From JBMDXB01 sp048594885 (GTDB lineage: Bacteria; Acidobacteriota; Vicinamibacteria; Vicinamibacterales; 2-12-FULL-66-21), in the NCBI GenBank assembly GCA_048594885.1, contig JBMDXB010000113.1, positions 1 through 64,000 on the forward strand: 64,000 bases of DNA, read 5' to 3'. Shown here one piece after another: positions 1 to 8,960 of this stretch. The first letter of the stretch is position 1, and each line of letters begins with the position of its first letter. The notes beneath the pieces were generated by a model, which searched no databases, had not been told where the DNA came from, and saw only the letters and a list, made by a program, of their open reading frames with translations. The position numbers and the translations under genes are program-made.

Positions 1-84
1 GGGGGGCGCGCTCCGCCCCCCGGAAAGCGCGAAGCGCGCCCGCGCCGAAGGCGCGTGAAGCGCGTGGGGGTGGGGCCCCACGCG
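1..84. repeat. Cluster of three GC-rich palindromes inside the ligD reading frame
   Basis: Three hairpins follow one another: GGGGGGCG (1-8) pairs with CGCCCCCC (14-21); CGCGCC (41-46) with GGCGCG (50-55); CGCGTGGGG (61-69) with CCCCACGCG (76-84). The stretch stays open in the ligD frame and encodes only Arg, Ala, Gly and Pro-type residues. It may be a REP-like element absorbed into an interdomain linker, or simply extreme GC codon use. Confidence 0.6.
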
Positions 85-1094
85 CACTGAGAGAAGCTGC
101 CACCACGAAGTCTTCGAATGGCGAGATCTCGAAACTTCTCCCCCAGCTCCACGCGCTGGAGGACGCGCGGCGCGACGGCACCATCGAACTGCCGGATGGC
201 CAGCGCCTCGGCGTCACCAACCTCCACAAAGTGTTCTGGCCCGCGCTGAAGCTGACCAAAGGCGACCTGCTGCGCTACTACGCGCAGGCCGCGCCGCTGA
301 TCCTCCCCGCCGTCGCCGATCGCCCGCTCGTCATGAAGCGCTTCCCCAACGGCATCGAGGGCAAGGCGTTCTACCAGCAGCAGCTCGCGAAGGAGAATCC
401 CCCGGCCGGCGTGCGCGTCGAGGCGCTGCCCGACGAGCTCGATCCGATCGCCGACGCCGGCGCGAAAAGGTTCATCGGCGGATCGCTGATGACGCTGCTC
501 TACATGACGCAGATTGCGGCGATCTCGCAGGACCCGTGGTTCTCGCGCGTGCAGTCGCCGCTCGACGCCGACTACGTCGCCATCGATCTGGACCCTGGAG
601 AAGGAGCGACGTTAGCCAACGTGATTGACGTCGCACGCTGGGTGCGCGACGAGCTCGAGTCGCTCGGCGTCGCGTCGGTACCGAAGACGTCCGGCTCGCG
701 CGGGCTGCATGTCTACATTCCCCTGCGGCCGCACACGTCGTATGAATCGGGGATGCTGTTCTGCCAGATCGTCGCGACCGTCATCGCGACGCGGCATCCG
801 AAGGTTGCGACCGTCGAGCGCACCGTTGCCGCACGCAGACGCGGCACCGTTTACGTCGACTACCTGCAGAACATCCAGGGGAAGACGCTCGCGACTGCGT
901 ACAGCGCCCGCGCCAGCGACTATGCCGGCGTCTCGACGCCGCTCGATTGGGAAGAAGTGGACGCGCGGCTCGACCCGCGCGAGTTCACTATCGTCACGGC
1001 TCCGGCGCGGTTTGCGAAGGTCGGCGACGTGTGGGCGAAGCTGCGCACGGCGAAGCCGGCCAACCTCGAAGCGGTATTCAGGAAGTATCGCTAA
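3..1094 (+). CDS. ligD: DNA ligase D, C-terminal polymerase (POL) domain; 5' end outside window
   Basis: The POL domain of LigD is an archaeo-eukaryotic-primase-type polymerase that fills gaps during Ku-dependent end joining. Visible motifs are the metal-binding pair in AIDLDPGEG (nt 579-605), the nucleotide-binding SGSRGLHVYIPL, and VYVDYLQN, which supplies the third acidic residue. No ATG, GTG or TTG lies in this frame between the left edge and GTG 231, yet good domain sequence (TIELPDGQRLGVTNLHKVFWP) runs upstream of 231, so the gene must start outside the window. An Arg/Ala/Gly-rich stretch (nt 3-95) then looks like the linker from a ligase domain, as in the Pseudomonas PE-LIG-POL order. 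It ends tail to tail with the SDR gene, overlapping by 4 nt. An independent POL-only protein remains possible. Confidence 0.85.
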   Translation, partial: GARSAPRKARSAPAPKAREARGGGAPRALREAATTKSSNGEISKLLPQLHALEDARRDGTIELPDGQRLGVTNLHKVFWPALKLTKGDLLRYYAQAAPLILPAVADRPLVMKRFPNGIEGKAFYQQQLAKENPPAGVRVEALPDELDPIADAGAKRFIGGSLMTLLYMTQIAAISQDPWFSRVQSPLDADYVAIDLDPGEGATLANVIDVARWVRDELESLGVASVPKTSGSRGLHVYIPLRPHTSYESGMLFCQIVATVIATRHPKVATVERTVAARRRGTVYVDYLQNIQGKTLATAYSARASDYAGVSTPLDWEEVDARLDPREFTIVTAPARFAKVGDVWAKLRTAKPANLEAVFRKYR

Positions 1095-2188
1095 GGCCTG
1101 GCGCTGTCGATCAGCGCTCGCAGCTCCTCGCGCTCGTGCGGGCCGGGTCCCGGATTCGGCGGCTCGTGAACGCGCTCGTCTTCGATATGCCGCCGGCGCG
1201 CAGCCATCAATCCGATCCCGACGGCGGCGGCGGCCGCCATCATCATCCCGAGCGTCACGCCGCCGCGGTGTTGCGCCGCCCAGAGCTGCCGGCTCGACGC
1301 GATCGCGCGATGGTCGAACGCGCCGTGCGCGCCGTGATCGCCAGGCACCGGCTCCCACAGGTTGTGCGGCCGGTTCGGGTCCTCCGGCTCGTTCGTCTGC
1401 TGTGCCTCGTAGCCGGTCGCTGCCATGAATCGATCGAGCACCGCCGGCGCCATGCGATTGCCGGCGATGGCGGCGACCGTTGGCGCGCCGACCCAGAGCT
1501 CGCGGCGCTGGTGGTGCGCGGCCCAGAAGATCGCGTCCGCTGCCACTTCGGGCTGGAAGATCGGCGGCACGGGCTGCCCCTTGCGCGCCAGCCGGCTCTT
1601 CACCCAACCGAACTGCGGCGTGTTCAGCGCCGGCAGGTGCACCGTCGTCACGACGATGCGGCTGCCGTCGTGAATGAGCTCGGCGCGCAGCGAATCCATG
1701 AATCCCTGGACCGCGTGCTTCGCGGCGCAGTACGCGGACTGCAGCGGGATGCCGCGATAGGCAAGCGCGGACCCCACCTGCACGATCGTGCCGCGATCGC
1801 GCGGCCGCATCCGGCGCAGCGCCGCGAGCGTTCCGTGCACGGTGCCGAGATACGTGACCTCGGTCACGCGCCGGTATTCCTCCGGCTCCATCTCGGCAAC
1901 CGGAGAGAACACCGACGCCATCGCGTTGTTGATCCAGATGTCGATCGGGCCGAACGTCTCCTCCGTCCGCGCGGCCGCGGCATCGACCTGCTCCCAGCTC
2001 GCGACGTCCGTCGGCAGGACGAGCGCGCGTCCGCCCTCGGCCTCGATCTCGCGGCGTGCCGCTTCGAGACCGTCGACGCCGCGCGCCAGCAGCGCGATGT
2101 TCGCCCGCTCTTTCGCGAACCGGCGCACGACGGCGCGTCCGACTCCTGCGGACGCGCCCGTGACGACGACAACTTCGGACCCCGACAA
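1091..2188 (-). CDS. SDR-family oxidoreductase with C-terminal membrane segment
   Basis: A classical short-chain dehydrogenase/reductase that probably uses NADP(H); the substrate is unknown. The Rossmann glycine motif TGASAGVG is at residues 10-17, NNA at 87-89, and the catalytic Ser140, Tyr153 and Lys157 (YCAAK) are all present. At 365 aa it is about 100 residues longer than usual. The extra C-terminal part has a hydrophobic Ala/Met/Gly helix (about 310-330) followed by a charged tail, suggesting membrane attachment. The start is a TTG at 2188, directly after the stop of the upstream acidic gene; no better start exists before the glycine motif. It is probably co-transcribed with that gene. 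Related long SDRs are common in Acidobacteriota and Proteobacteria, without a known reaction. Confidence 0.88.
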   Translation of the reverse strand: MSGSEVVVVTGASAGVGRAVVRRFAKERANIALLARGVDGLEAARREIEAEGGRALVLPTDVASWEQVDAAAARTEETFGPIDIWINNAMASVFSPVAEMEPEEYRRVTEVTYLGTVHGTLAALRRMRPRDRGTIVQVGSALAYRGIPLQSAYCAAKHAVQGFMDSLRAELIHDGSRIVVTTVHLPALNTPQFGWVKSRLARKGQPVPPIFQPEVAADAIFWAAHHQRRELWVGAPTVAAIAGNRMAPAVLDRFMAATGYEAQQTNEPEDPNRPHNLWEPVPGDHGAHGAFDHRAIASSRQLWAAQHRGGVTLGMMMAAAAAVGIGLMAARRRHIEDERVHEPPNPGPGPHEREELRALIDSARP

Positions 2189-2189
2189 C

Positions 2190-2369
2190 CTAGAAGCTTC
2201 CTTCCTCCTCGTCCCCCTCGTGCTCGTCCTCCTCCAAGTCCTCGGTATCCTCGAACTCCTCGTCGCCTTCTTCCTCGCCGATGCCCCGCACGTTCTCCTC
2301 GTCGCCGAATCCGCGCTCGCTGCTGCCGGGGTGACCTGGCGTGTCCATCTCGTTGTCCCTGATCGCCAT
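2190..2369 (-). CDS. Small highly acidic protein, 59 aa
   Basis: Not a recognised family. The protein starts MAIRDNEMDTPGHPG and becomes almost continuous Glu/Asp/Gly (EEEGDEEFEDTEDLEEDEHE), so it should be soluble and probably disordered. ATG 2369 is preferred over an upstream in-frame start at 2447 because AAAGGAG sits 9 nt upstream of it, and because the extension would cover the promoter region of the divergent ferredoxin gene. It is followed almost without gap by the SDR gene and is likely the first gene of that pair. Confidence 0.6.
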   Translation of the reverse strand: MAIRDNEMDTPGHPGSSERGFGDEENVRGIGEEEGDEEFEDTEDLEEDEHEGDEEEGSF

Positions 2370-2447
2370 TGCGGAATCTCCTTTCGATCGACAGGGCCGA
2401 ACGGAGCAAAGCAGGTGCCACGGCTGCGTTAATATCGAGCGGAGCAC

Positions 2448-2813
2448 ATGGGAAAGAAGAAAGATCAGTCGCCGGCCGATGCCGCGAAGTCATTCGGGGT
2501 CGGCAAGCTCACGCGTCATCTATTCATCTGCCTCGGCCCCGACTGCGCGGACCTCGACGATGGCGAAGCGACCTGGAAGTACCTCAAGCGGAGGATGAAG
2601 GAGCTGAACATCGCCGGCGAGGACGGACCGTTCTACCGGACGAAGTGCCAGTGCCTGCGCATCTGCACGGGCGGGCCTATCTGCGTCGTCTACCCCGAGG
2701 GCGCGTGGTATCGAAACGTCACACCCGAAAATGCCGAGCGCATCATTCAGGAACACCTCATCGGCGGGCACATCGTCGAGGATCTGTGTTTTGCGAAGAA
2801 TCCGTTGAGGTAG
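2448..2813 (+). CDS. Thioredoxin-like (2Fe-2S) ferredoxin
   Basis: A 121-residue protein of the shethna-type/thioredoxin-like ferredoxin group. Cysteines expected to hold a 2Fe-2S cluster lie in LFICLGPDC and KCQCLRICTGGP, followed by the usual VVYPEGAWYRNVTPENAERI and an end with HIVEDL. These proteins carry electrons in the cytoplasm; the partner is unknown. The N-terminus is basic (MGKKKD). The gene is divergent from the acidic-protein/SDR pair, with about 78 nt between the start codons that must hold both promoters. Family level is secure, exact partner not. Confidence 0.85.
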   Translation: MGKKKDQSPADAAKSFGVGKLTRHLFICLGPDCADLDDGEATWKYLKRRMKELNIAGEDGPFYRTKCQCLRICTGGPICVVYPEGAWYRNVTPENAERIIQEHLIGGHIVEDLCFAKNPLR

Positions 2814-2824
2814 CTATCCCGTGT

Positions 2825-5434
2825 TCACTCGCACCTCAACGCGACAAGCGGTTCGATGTGCGCCGCGCGTCGAGCTGGTATGTAGGTGGCGGCGAGCGCA
2901 GCCACGACCAGAAGGGCTGGAACTGCCGTCAACACCACCAGGTCACGTGAGCTGGTTGCCGCCAGCGTCGACTTCATGACCTCTGAGAGAGCGAGCGCGA
3001 ACGGCGCACCAACAGCCAGACCTATGGCGGCGAGCTTTACGCCGCGCCAGAGCACCATTTGCAGGATCTGAGCGAAGGTGGCGCCAAGCGACACGCGAAT
3101 CGCGATCTCCCGCGTCCGTTGCTCTGCGGAGTAGGCAATGACGCCGTAGAGGCCAGTGAGCGCAAGGGCGAGCCCGAAAAAGGCGAAACCCGCAAGTACC
3201 TGCGCAGAGAGCCGCGGCAGCGACAGCGAATCCTGGATGACCTGGTCCATCGTCCGCAGCCGCTCGACTGTCAGTTCGGGATCGATCGCTCCTACGCGCT
3301 GCCGGAGCTCCGTCATCGACGGCGTGCGATCGCCGGTGCCGTGAACCGCGAATGACATCGGCATACGCGGCGACTGGGCAAATGGCAGGTAGATTTCGGA
3401 GTCGGGCTCGTACCCCGGCCCATCGTGTCGAACCGACCCAACGATGCCGACGATCGTGTACGAACGCCCGTACACGTTCAGGCGCTGGCCGACGGCGTTC
3501 CGATCGGAGGTGTATCGTCGCGCGAGATGGTCGCTGACGATGGCGACGGGGGCGGTGCCGAGCCTGTCCCCAGCGTCGAAGTCACGTCCCTTGAGCAGGG
3601 GAATCCCCAACGTCCGGAAATAACCTGGGCTCGACCGAGTGAAAATCGCGCGCGGCAAAGGCGCTGTCGGGTCCGGTGATTGCCCCTCGATTGTGAACCG
3701 TCCTCCGGACTTGGACCCACCCATCGGCAACTCGCCGACCGCGCCTACAACATCGACGCCCACGGCCGCCTGCAGCTGTTCTGTCACCCGGGAGACAACC
3801 GCGGCCCTCTGCTCGTCTGACGCGTACCGACCAGCCAGCGATGACAACTGAAACGTGACGACGCCCTGCGGCTTCAGACCCGTGTCGACTCCCAGCAGTG
3901 AAACGAGATCTTTGGTCAGCAGGCCGCCGGCGACGAGCAGCGCCGTTGCCAACGCGACCTCGGCGACGACCAGGCCCGACAGGAGTCGAGTTCGAGACGA
4001 TCTGCCGTGCGCGCGCATGCCTGCGCCCTTGATCGCAGTGCCGAGATCGACGTTCGAGATTCGGAGTGCGGGCCAGAGGCCGAACCCGAGCCCGATCAGC
4101 ACTGACGCACCACCGGTGAAGACGAGGATCGGCCACTCGAGCCGCGGCAACGTACCAAGTCCGCGGTTCGGCAGGAAGGCATCAGCGGCGAGAAGCACCC
4201 CATGCGCCACCCACAGGCCCAGACCGCCACCGGTCACGCTGACGAGCACGCCCTCCATCAGCACCTGGCGTACGAGTCTCCAGCGACTGGCCCCGAGCGC
4301 CGCACGCACGGCCAGCTCCTTCGTCCGCAGAGCGGAGCGGACCAGCAGCACACCGGCCACATTCGCCGACACCAATAGCAGCAGCGTTCCGGCAACCGTG
4401 AAGAGCAGCGTGATGGTTTTGGCGCTCCTGTCGCGGACCGACGACTGCGCGGACGTGACGATCACACGCCAACCCTGGTTGGATCGGGGATCCTCGCGTT
4501 CCAGCGCGAGGGCGACGGCAGCCATGTTCGCGCGCGCCTGCTCCAGGGTGACGCCTGGTTTGAGGCGCCCGATCAACTGGTAATACTGCTGGCCACCGTG
4601 CGGGGCTGCGGGGTTCGCGCGGAGCGGAAGCCAGAACTCGGGGCGTGTGCGCTGCGGCAGCGCCGCTCGATCGGGCATCACGCCGATGATGGTGTGCGGC
4701 AATCCATTGAGGACGACTGGAGTGCCCAGGATGTCGGGCCTGCCGCCGAAGCGTTCCTGCCACGCCGAGTGCGCGACGAGTGCGACGAACCTGTCGCCGG
4801 GCATGTCTTCCTGCGCCGTGAAGAACCTCCCCACGATCGGGCGGACGCCGAGCACGCGCGCCGCGCCGGCGGTTGTCACCTGGCACCAGACGCGCTGCGG
4901 ATCAGCGCCGCCACCCAGCACACGATCGCCAGCCGAGAAGATGGCGATCTCCTCGAACACAGTGTTGCGCTCGCGCCAATCGAGGAAATCGCGGTAGTGC
5001 GCGCCGACATCACCCTGGATGTGTCGCGCCTCCAGCGTCATCAATCGATCCGGGTTGGGATGCGGGTAGGGGCTGACGAGCCATGCGTCCGCCGCCGTGA
5101 AGATGGCCGTGTTCACGCCCAAGCCGAGCGCCAGCATGAGCAGCGTGATTGTCGTGGACAGGCGATGCTTGGCCAGCACGCGCACGGCGAATCGCACATC
5201 CTGCCAGACGGAGTCCGCCCAGGTCGTCCGCACGTCGCGAATGGCTTGCTTCGTCTGCTCGACGCCACCGAGGTCACGCAGGGCAATCCTGCGGGCTTCC
5301 GCAGGGCGCATCCCGGCGTCGACGTTCGACCGCGTCTCCATCTCGACGTGAAACGCCAGTTCGTCGTCCAGCTCGCGAGCGACTCTCCGCCGTTGCAGCA
5401 CGCCGCGCACGAGCGTCCGAACTTTCGCGAGCAT
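2825..5434 (-). CDS. ADOP-type duplicated FtsX/MacB permease
   Basis: An 869-aa permease of the acidobacterial duplicated orphan permease (ADOP) type, which resembles two MacB membrane subunits joined in one chain and has no ATPase gene next to it. The N-terminal cytoplasmic segment (ARELDDELAFHVEMETR) leads into TM1 near residues 93-115. A MacB periplasmic domain follows, then an FtsX block with the family motif RAALGASRWRLVRQVL, a second periplasmic domain, and a last FtsX block ending in PARRAAHIEPLVALR. Export or lipoprotein/peptide transport is inferred only from MacB. Start 5434 has GGAAGGA upstream and its own promoter. It lies downstream of the PadR-controlled ADOP gene in the same orientation. 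Confidence 0.9.
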   Translation of the reverse strand: MLAKVRTLVRGVLQRRRVARELDDELAFHVEMETRSNVDAGMRPAEARRIALRDLGGVEQTKQAIRDVRTTWADSVWQDVRFAVRVLAKHRLSTTITLLMLALGLGVNTAIFTAADAWLVSPYPHPNPDRLMTLEARHIQGDVGAHYRDFLDWRERNTVFEEIAIFSAGDRVLGGGADPQRVWCQVTTAGAARVLGVRPIVGRFFTAQEDMPGDRFVALVAHSAWQERFGGRPDILGTPVVLNGLPHTIIGVMPDRAALPQRTRPEFWLPLRANPAAPHGGQQYYQLIGRLKPGVTLEQARANMAAVALALEREDPRSNQGWRVIVTSAQSSVRDRSAKTITLLFTVAGTLLLLVSANVAGVLLVRSALRTKELAVRAALGASRWRLVRQVLMEGVLVSVTGGGLGLWVAHGVLLAADAFLPNRGLGTLPRLEWPILVFTGGASVLIGLGFGLWPALRISNVDLGTAIKGAGMRAHGRSSRTRLLSGLVVAEVALATALLVAGGLLTKDLVSLLGVDTGLKPQGVVTFQLSSLAGRYASDEQRAAVVSRVTEQLQAAVGVDVVGAVGELPMGGSKSGGRFTIEGQSPDPTAPLPRAIFTRSSPGYFRTLGIPLLKGRDFDAGDRLGTAPVAIVSDHLARRYTSDRNAVGQRLNVYGRSYTIVGIVGSVRHDGPGYEPDSEIYLPFAQSPRMPMSFAVHGTGDRTPSMTELRQRVGAIDPELTVERLRTMDQVIQDSLSLPRLSAQVLAGFAFFGLALALTGLYGVIAYSAEQRTREIAIRVSLGATFAQILQMVLWRGVKLAAIGLAVGAPFALALSEVMKSTLAATSSRDLVVLTAVPALLVVAALAATYIPARRAAHIEPLVALRCE

Positions 5435-5477
5435 GTGGCGTCCTTCCCGCCGCGCGTTCCTCTCGTGTGACGAGAGG

Positions 5478-5507
5478 AGATTACGCCCCGCGAGTGGGAG
5501 GTGTCAA
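5478..5507 (-). promoter_or_regulatory. Sigma70-like promoter for the 2825-5434 permease
   Basis: On the minus strand TTGACA (5502-5507) is followed after 18 bp by TAATCT (5478-5483), about 40 nt upstream of the start codon at 5434. This suggests that the second ADOP gene can be transcribed apart from the PadR operon. Confidence 0.55.
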
Positions 5508-5588
5508 TGGTGGTGGGAACGTAGGTTCACCTCGGTCAGGACACACCGACAGGCGATCCGCACGGCTGACGTGACGCATCTGATTCCC

Positions 5589-8276
5589 CTACTCGACGCG
5601 GAGAGTCAGCGCTGGGTCGACCGACGCCGCGCGTCGCGCCGGGAGCCACGACGCCGCGAGTCCGGCCACACCGAGAATCACACCGGTGACGATCCAGGCT
5701 GGCGCGTCCAGTGCCGTCACGCCAAAGAGCTGACTCCGGATGAGCCCCGTTGCGGCGACCGCACCGGTCATGCCAACTGCGGCGCCAATCCCGACGACGA
5801 GGGCGGCCTCCCCCAGGACCAAGTTCGAGATGGTCTCCCACCTCGCGCCCAGCGCGACGCGTATGCCGAACTCGCGCGTGCGCTGCGCGACCGACGTCGC
5901 GATCAATCCATATAACCCGATGCCTGCCAGGAGCAGACCGGTTCCGGCGAAGGCGAGCAGGATGATGGTGATGAACCGGCGAGGCGCCAACGCCGCTGCG
6001 TACGAGTCAATGAGAGGGCGGATTTCCCCAATGGCCAATGAGCCGTCGAAGCTTCGCAGTCTCGTACGGAGGTCGGAAACCTCAGGTCCGGTACGGGTGA
6101 CCCGCACCAATAGCGTTGCGCCGAAATCGGGAGTTTCGGCGAATGGGACATAGATAGTCGGCTGGGGCTCCAGGTCCGGCGCGAGATCGCGCGAGTCCCC
6201 GGCGATCCCGACGACGATTCGCCCATCCACGCGCCAATCCCCTTCGATTGTGAGCGTTTGGCCCAGAGCATCTTTTTCGGGCCAGAACTGTTGCGCCGCC
6301 AACCCATTGACGATTGCGACGCCGCGGCGGCGGCCGGCGCCCGATTGGAGAAACTCGAGCGCATCATCCTGCTCGTTGAATGCCCGGCCGCGAACGACCG
6401 GCAGTCGAAGCGCGTCGAAGTAGGCCGGCGTAATCACGCGACGCTGCACTGGCCGCCAATCCGCCGATCCATCCGGCGTGGGCGAGACGCTACCTGCGCG
6501 CGCAAACCAGACGGCGTCCCGACCGACGAGTGACGGCGCGGCAACAACGGCGGCCTCCTCCACGCCGGGTATGGCGTCGATCTGACGCACGAGATCAGCG
6601 TAGAACAGCGCGAGCCGGTCCCACGCGGGCCGGGATCCCACTCGGAGCGGCCCGTTGGCCATCCGGCTTTGCGGGACGCTCAACTCGGTCGCGACGAGTC
6701 CGGACGGGTCGAACCCAAGATCGAGGCGCTGCAGGTTCACCATCGTGCGTACCATCAGTCCTGCGCCCGCGAGAAGCGTGACTGCGAGTGCTACTTCCGC
6801 GATGACGAGGCCGCGCGCGGCGAGACCCGGGGGGCTTGCGCCAGCACCACCCCGCAGAACGGCGCGCGCGTCCATTCGGGGCGAGCGCAGTGCCGGAACT
6901 ACACCGGTCATGATCATCGTCGCGACCGAGACGAGCACGAGATATCCCAGGACGCGCACGTCGATCGTGACCGTGTCCAGGCGCGGAATCGCCGCCGGCG
7001 CCAGCCCGACGAGTCCGTCGACGATGAGCCCGGCCAGAAGTCCACCAGCAAGCGCGCCGACACCGGCGAGCAGCGCATGCTCGATGAAACTCTGACGGGC
7101 GAGACGGGAACGGCTCGCGCCAAGTGCCGCGCGCATCGCCAGCTCACGCCGGCGGCTGCTGCTCCGCTGCAGCACCAGCGTCGCGACATTCACACAGGCG
7201 ATCAGGAACACCACGGCAACCGCACCCAGCAGCAACGCGAGCGGCGGACGCACCGAACCAATGATCGCAGCGTCGAGACGATCGACGGTGGGCGTCCATC
7301 CCGCATTCGTGTCGGGGAACTCCCGGGCGAGCGCTTCGCCAATCTGCTGCAGCTCTTGCGAAGCGGCCTGGATTGGCACATCTGGCCTGACCCGGCCGAT
7401 CGCCTGACGCCACCGGTCGCCGCGTCCCGACGAGCGATCCCACCGCTCCGGGCCCCACATCTCGGCGTCTCGCGGAAACGAGAAGCCGGGCGGCATGACG
7501 CCTACGATGGTCAGATGTACCCAGCCCTGCACTTCGAGCGTTCGCCCGATCGCACCCGGATCGCTGCCGAACCAGCGTTGCCAGAGGCCGTGGCCGATGA
7601 CGACCTCCCGTTCGTGCCCTGCCGCATCGGATTCCGTTGATGGAAAGGTTCGCCCCAGAAACGGCTGCACACCTATCAGCTCGAAGAAGTTCGGTGAGAC
7701 ATGCGCGCCCTGGATACGAGCCGGCTCGTCTCGATTCGTGATCAGCATCGGACCGGCCCACAGGATCGAGATGCCTTCGAAGCTGCGGCCGCGCTCCCGC
7801 CAATCGAGAAGGCTCCCCGGCAGGACGCCGACTCGCTGCTGACCGCTCTCGACGTGGCTCTCAGAGATCATGACGAGACGATCGGGCTCGTGGAATGGCA
7901 GTGGCCGGAAGAGGACGGCGTCGACCAACGTGAACACGGCGACGTTCGACCCGATGCCCAGCGCCAGCGTGAGGATCGCGACTGCCGAGAATACCGGAGC
8001 GCGGCGGAGGATCCGCCCCGCGTATTTCAGGTCACGCCATACGCTCTCGAGTAGGGTTTCCCACCCGACGTCGCGCGTGTGGTCCTTGATGGCTTCGACG
8101 CTGCCCATCTCGGCGCGTGCCGCGCGGAGCGCCGCCTCCGGCGACATCCCGGAGCGAATCTTCTCCGCTGACGACACGTCCAGATATGCGCGGATCTCAT
8201 CGTCGAGCTCCTGCTCGGCGCGGCGGCGGTGCAGGAGGGCGGTGAATCCAGCACTCAGCCGCTTCAGGAGCAGCAT
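5589..8276 (-). CDS. ADOP-type duplicated FtsX/MacB permease, PadR-linked
   Basis: An 895-aa permease of the same family as its downstream neighbour, also without a local ATPase. It has the N-terminal RAEQELDDEIRAYLD segment, a first TM near residues 85-105 (VAILTLALGIGSNVAVFTLVD), the FtsX signature MRAALGASRSRLARQ in the middle and a C-terminal FtsX block ending LPARRAASVDPALTLRVE. The start ATG 8276 is fixed by its 1-nt overlap with the padR stop (TGATG), which implies translational coupling. A longer frame to 8423 exists but only overlaps padR. Expression should follow the PadR repressor and its unknown ligand. Confidence 0.9.
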   Translation of the reverse strand: MLLLKRLSAGFTALLHRRRAEQELDDEIRAYLDVSSAEKIRSGMSPEAALRAARAEMGSVEAIKDHTRDVGWETLLESVWRDLKYAGRILRRAPVFSAVAILTLALGIGSNVAVFTLVDAVLFRPLPFHEPDRLVMISESHVESGQQRVGVLPGSLLDWRERGRSFEGISILWAGPMLITNRDEPARIQGAHVSPNFFELIGVQPFLGRTFPSTESDAAGHEREVVIGHGLWQRWFGSDPGAIGRTLEVQGWVHLTIVGVMPPGFSFPRDAEMWGPERWDRSSGRGDRWRQAIGRVRPDVPIQAASQELQQIGEALAREFPDTNAGWTPTVDRLDAAIIGSVRPPLALLLGAVAVVFLIACVNVATLVLQRSSSRRRELAMRAALGASRSRLARQSFIEHALLAGVGALAGGLLAGLIVDGLVGLAPAAIPRLDTVTIDVRVLGYLVLVSVATMIMTGVVPALRSPRMDARAVLRGGAGASPPGLAARGLVIAEVALAVTLLAGAGLMVRTMVNLQRLDLGFDPSGLVATELSVPQSRMANGPLRVGSRPAWDRLALFYADLVRQIDAIPGVEEAAVVAAPSLVGRDAVWFARAGSVSPTPDGSADWRPVQRRVITPAYFDALRLPVVRGRAFNEQDDALEFLQSGAGRRRGVAIVNGLAAQQFWPEKDALGQTLTIEGDWRVDGRIVVGIAGDSRDLAPDLEPQPTIYVPFAETPDFGATLLVRVTRTGPEVSDLRTRLRSFDGSLAIGEIRPLIDSYAAALAPRRFITIILLAFAGTGLLLAGIGLYGLIATSVAQRTREFGIRVALGARWETISNLVLGEAALVVGIGAAVGMTGAVAATGLIRSQLFGVTALDAPAWIVTGVILGVAGLAASWLPARRAASVDPALTLRVE

Positions 8277-8626
8277 CACAATTCCCCGAGCGAGGCCGAA
8301 AGAATCCTGGCGATCGCCTTTGTCTGTGCCTCCCAGTCGCGCGTCTCGCGCTTGAGTTTCGCCCGGCCCGTTGCCGTGAGGGCATAGTACTTCGCACGGC
8401 GGTTGTTTTCGGTGGCGCGCCACTCGCCCTGGATGAGGCCGTCGCGTTCCAGCCGGCGCAGTGCCGGGAAGAGAGAGCCCGCGTTGACCTGGAAGACACC
8501 TTTGCTGATCTGCTCGAGGCGGACGCCGATGCCGTAGCCGTGGAGCGGCTCGAGCGCCAGCGTCTTCAGAATGAGCATGTGCAGCGTGCCCTGAACGAGT
8601 CCGGTCGATTGTTCGTCCGCCGCCAT
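8276..8626 (-). CDS. PadR-family transcriptional regulator
   Basis: A 116-aa PadR-type winged-helix repressor. The motif LILKTLALEPLHGYGIGVRLE opens the winged helix; NAGSLFPALRRLERDGLI is the recognition and wing region, and the C-terminal helix (ALTATGRAKLKRETRDWE) is the dimerisation part of the short PadR-s2 class. ATG 8626 has GGAGG 6 nt upstream. It is the first gene of an operon with the ADOP permease, and a perfect inverted repeat overlapping its promoter is the obvious autoregulatory operator. The signal it senses cannot be read from the sequence. Confidence 0.93.
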   Translation of the reverse strand: MAADEQSTGLVQGTLHMLILKTLALEPLHGYGIGVRLEQISKGVFQVNAGSLFPALRRLERDGLIQGEWRATENNRRAKYYALTATGRAKLKRETRDWEAQTKAIARILSASLGEL

Positions 8627-8640
8627 GCCATACCTCCAGG

Positions 8641-8684
8641 CAAACTAGAGGAGCCGAGCATACGCCATTCCTCTAGTTTGTCAA
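8641..8684 (-). promoter_or_regulatory. padR-ADOP promoter with 12-bp inverted-repeat operator
   Basis: Minus strand: TTGACA (8679-8684), 16 bp, TATGCT (8657-8662). A perfect inverted repeat, CAAACTAGAGGA (8641-8652) and TCCTCTAGTTTG (8669-8680), has one arm over the -35/spacer and the other at the expected transcription start. This is a typical layout for a repressor that blocks its own promoter. Confidence 0.8.
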
Positions 8685-8755
8685 GATGAGCGGCGACAAA
8701 ATGACTCTGAGGCGCTACCGATTGTCAGTCATTTGTCAGTCGGGATCTCAGAATG

Positions 8756-8832
8756 TGGCGCGCCCGACAGGACTCGAACCTGTAACCTTCGGCTCCGGAG
8801 GCCGACGCTCTATCCAATTGAGCTACGGGCGC
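8756..8832 (-). tRNA. tRNA-Arg (anticodon CCG)
   Basis: A complete 77-nt cloverleaf on the minus strand with encoded CCA. The acceptor stem GCGCCCG pairs with CGGGCGC; the D arm is GCTC...GAGC; the anticodon stem-loop is TCGGC-CTCCGGA-GCCGA with CCG at positions 34-36; the T arm contains GGTTCGAGTCC. Confidence 0.95.
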
Positions 8833-8838
8833 CTAACA

Positions 8839-8911
8839 CGATTGCGGATTGCCAATCGTCGATTGCGGATTTCGATTGCCGATTGCCGACGGTCGATTGT
8901 ATTGCCGATTG
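8839..8911. repeat. Degenerate GATTGC-rich short repeats between two tRNA genes
   Basis: The spacer between the two tRNA-Arg genes holds at least six variants of GATTGC(C/G)GATT, some back to back. No ORF or hairpin explains it. It looks like a slippage-prone simple repeat. Confidence 0.6.
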
Positions 8912-8960
8912 GCCGCGGACCGCTCAGACTGTCGACTGCCGCACGTCTCAGAGCGAAGGC

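Noticed and set aside
5689..5915. Plus-strand frames over the ADOP genes
   Set aside because: Shadows of permease coding; no independent evidence.
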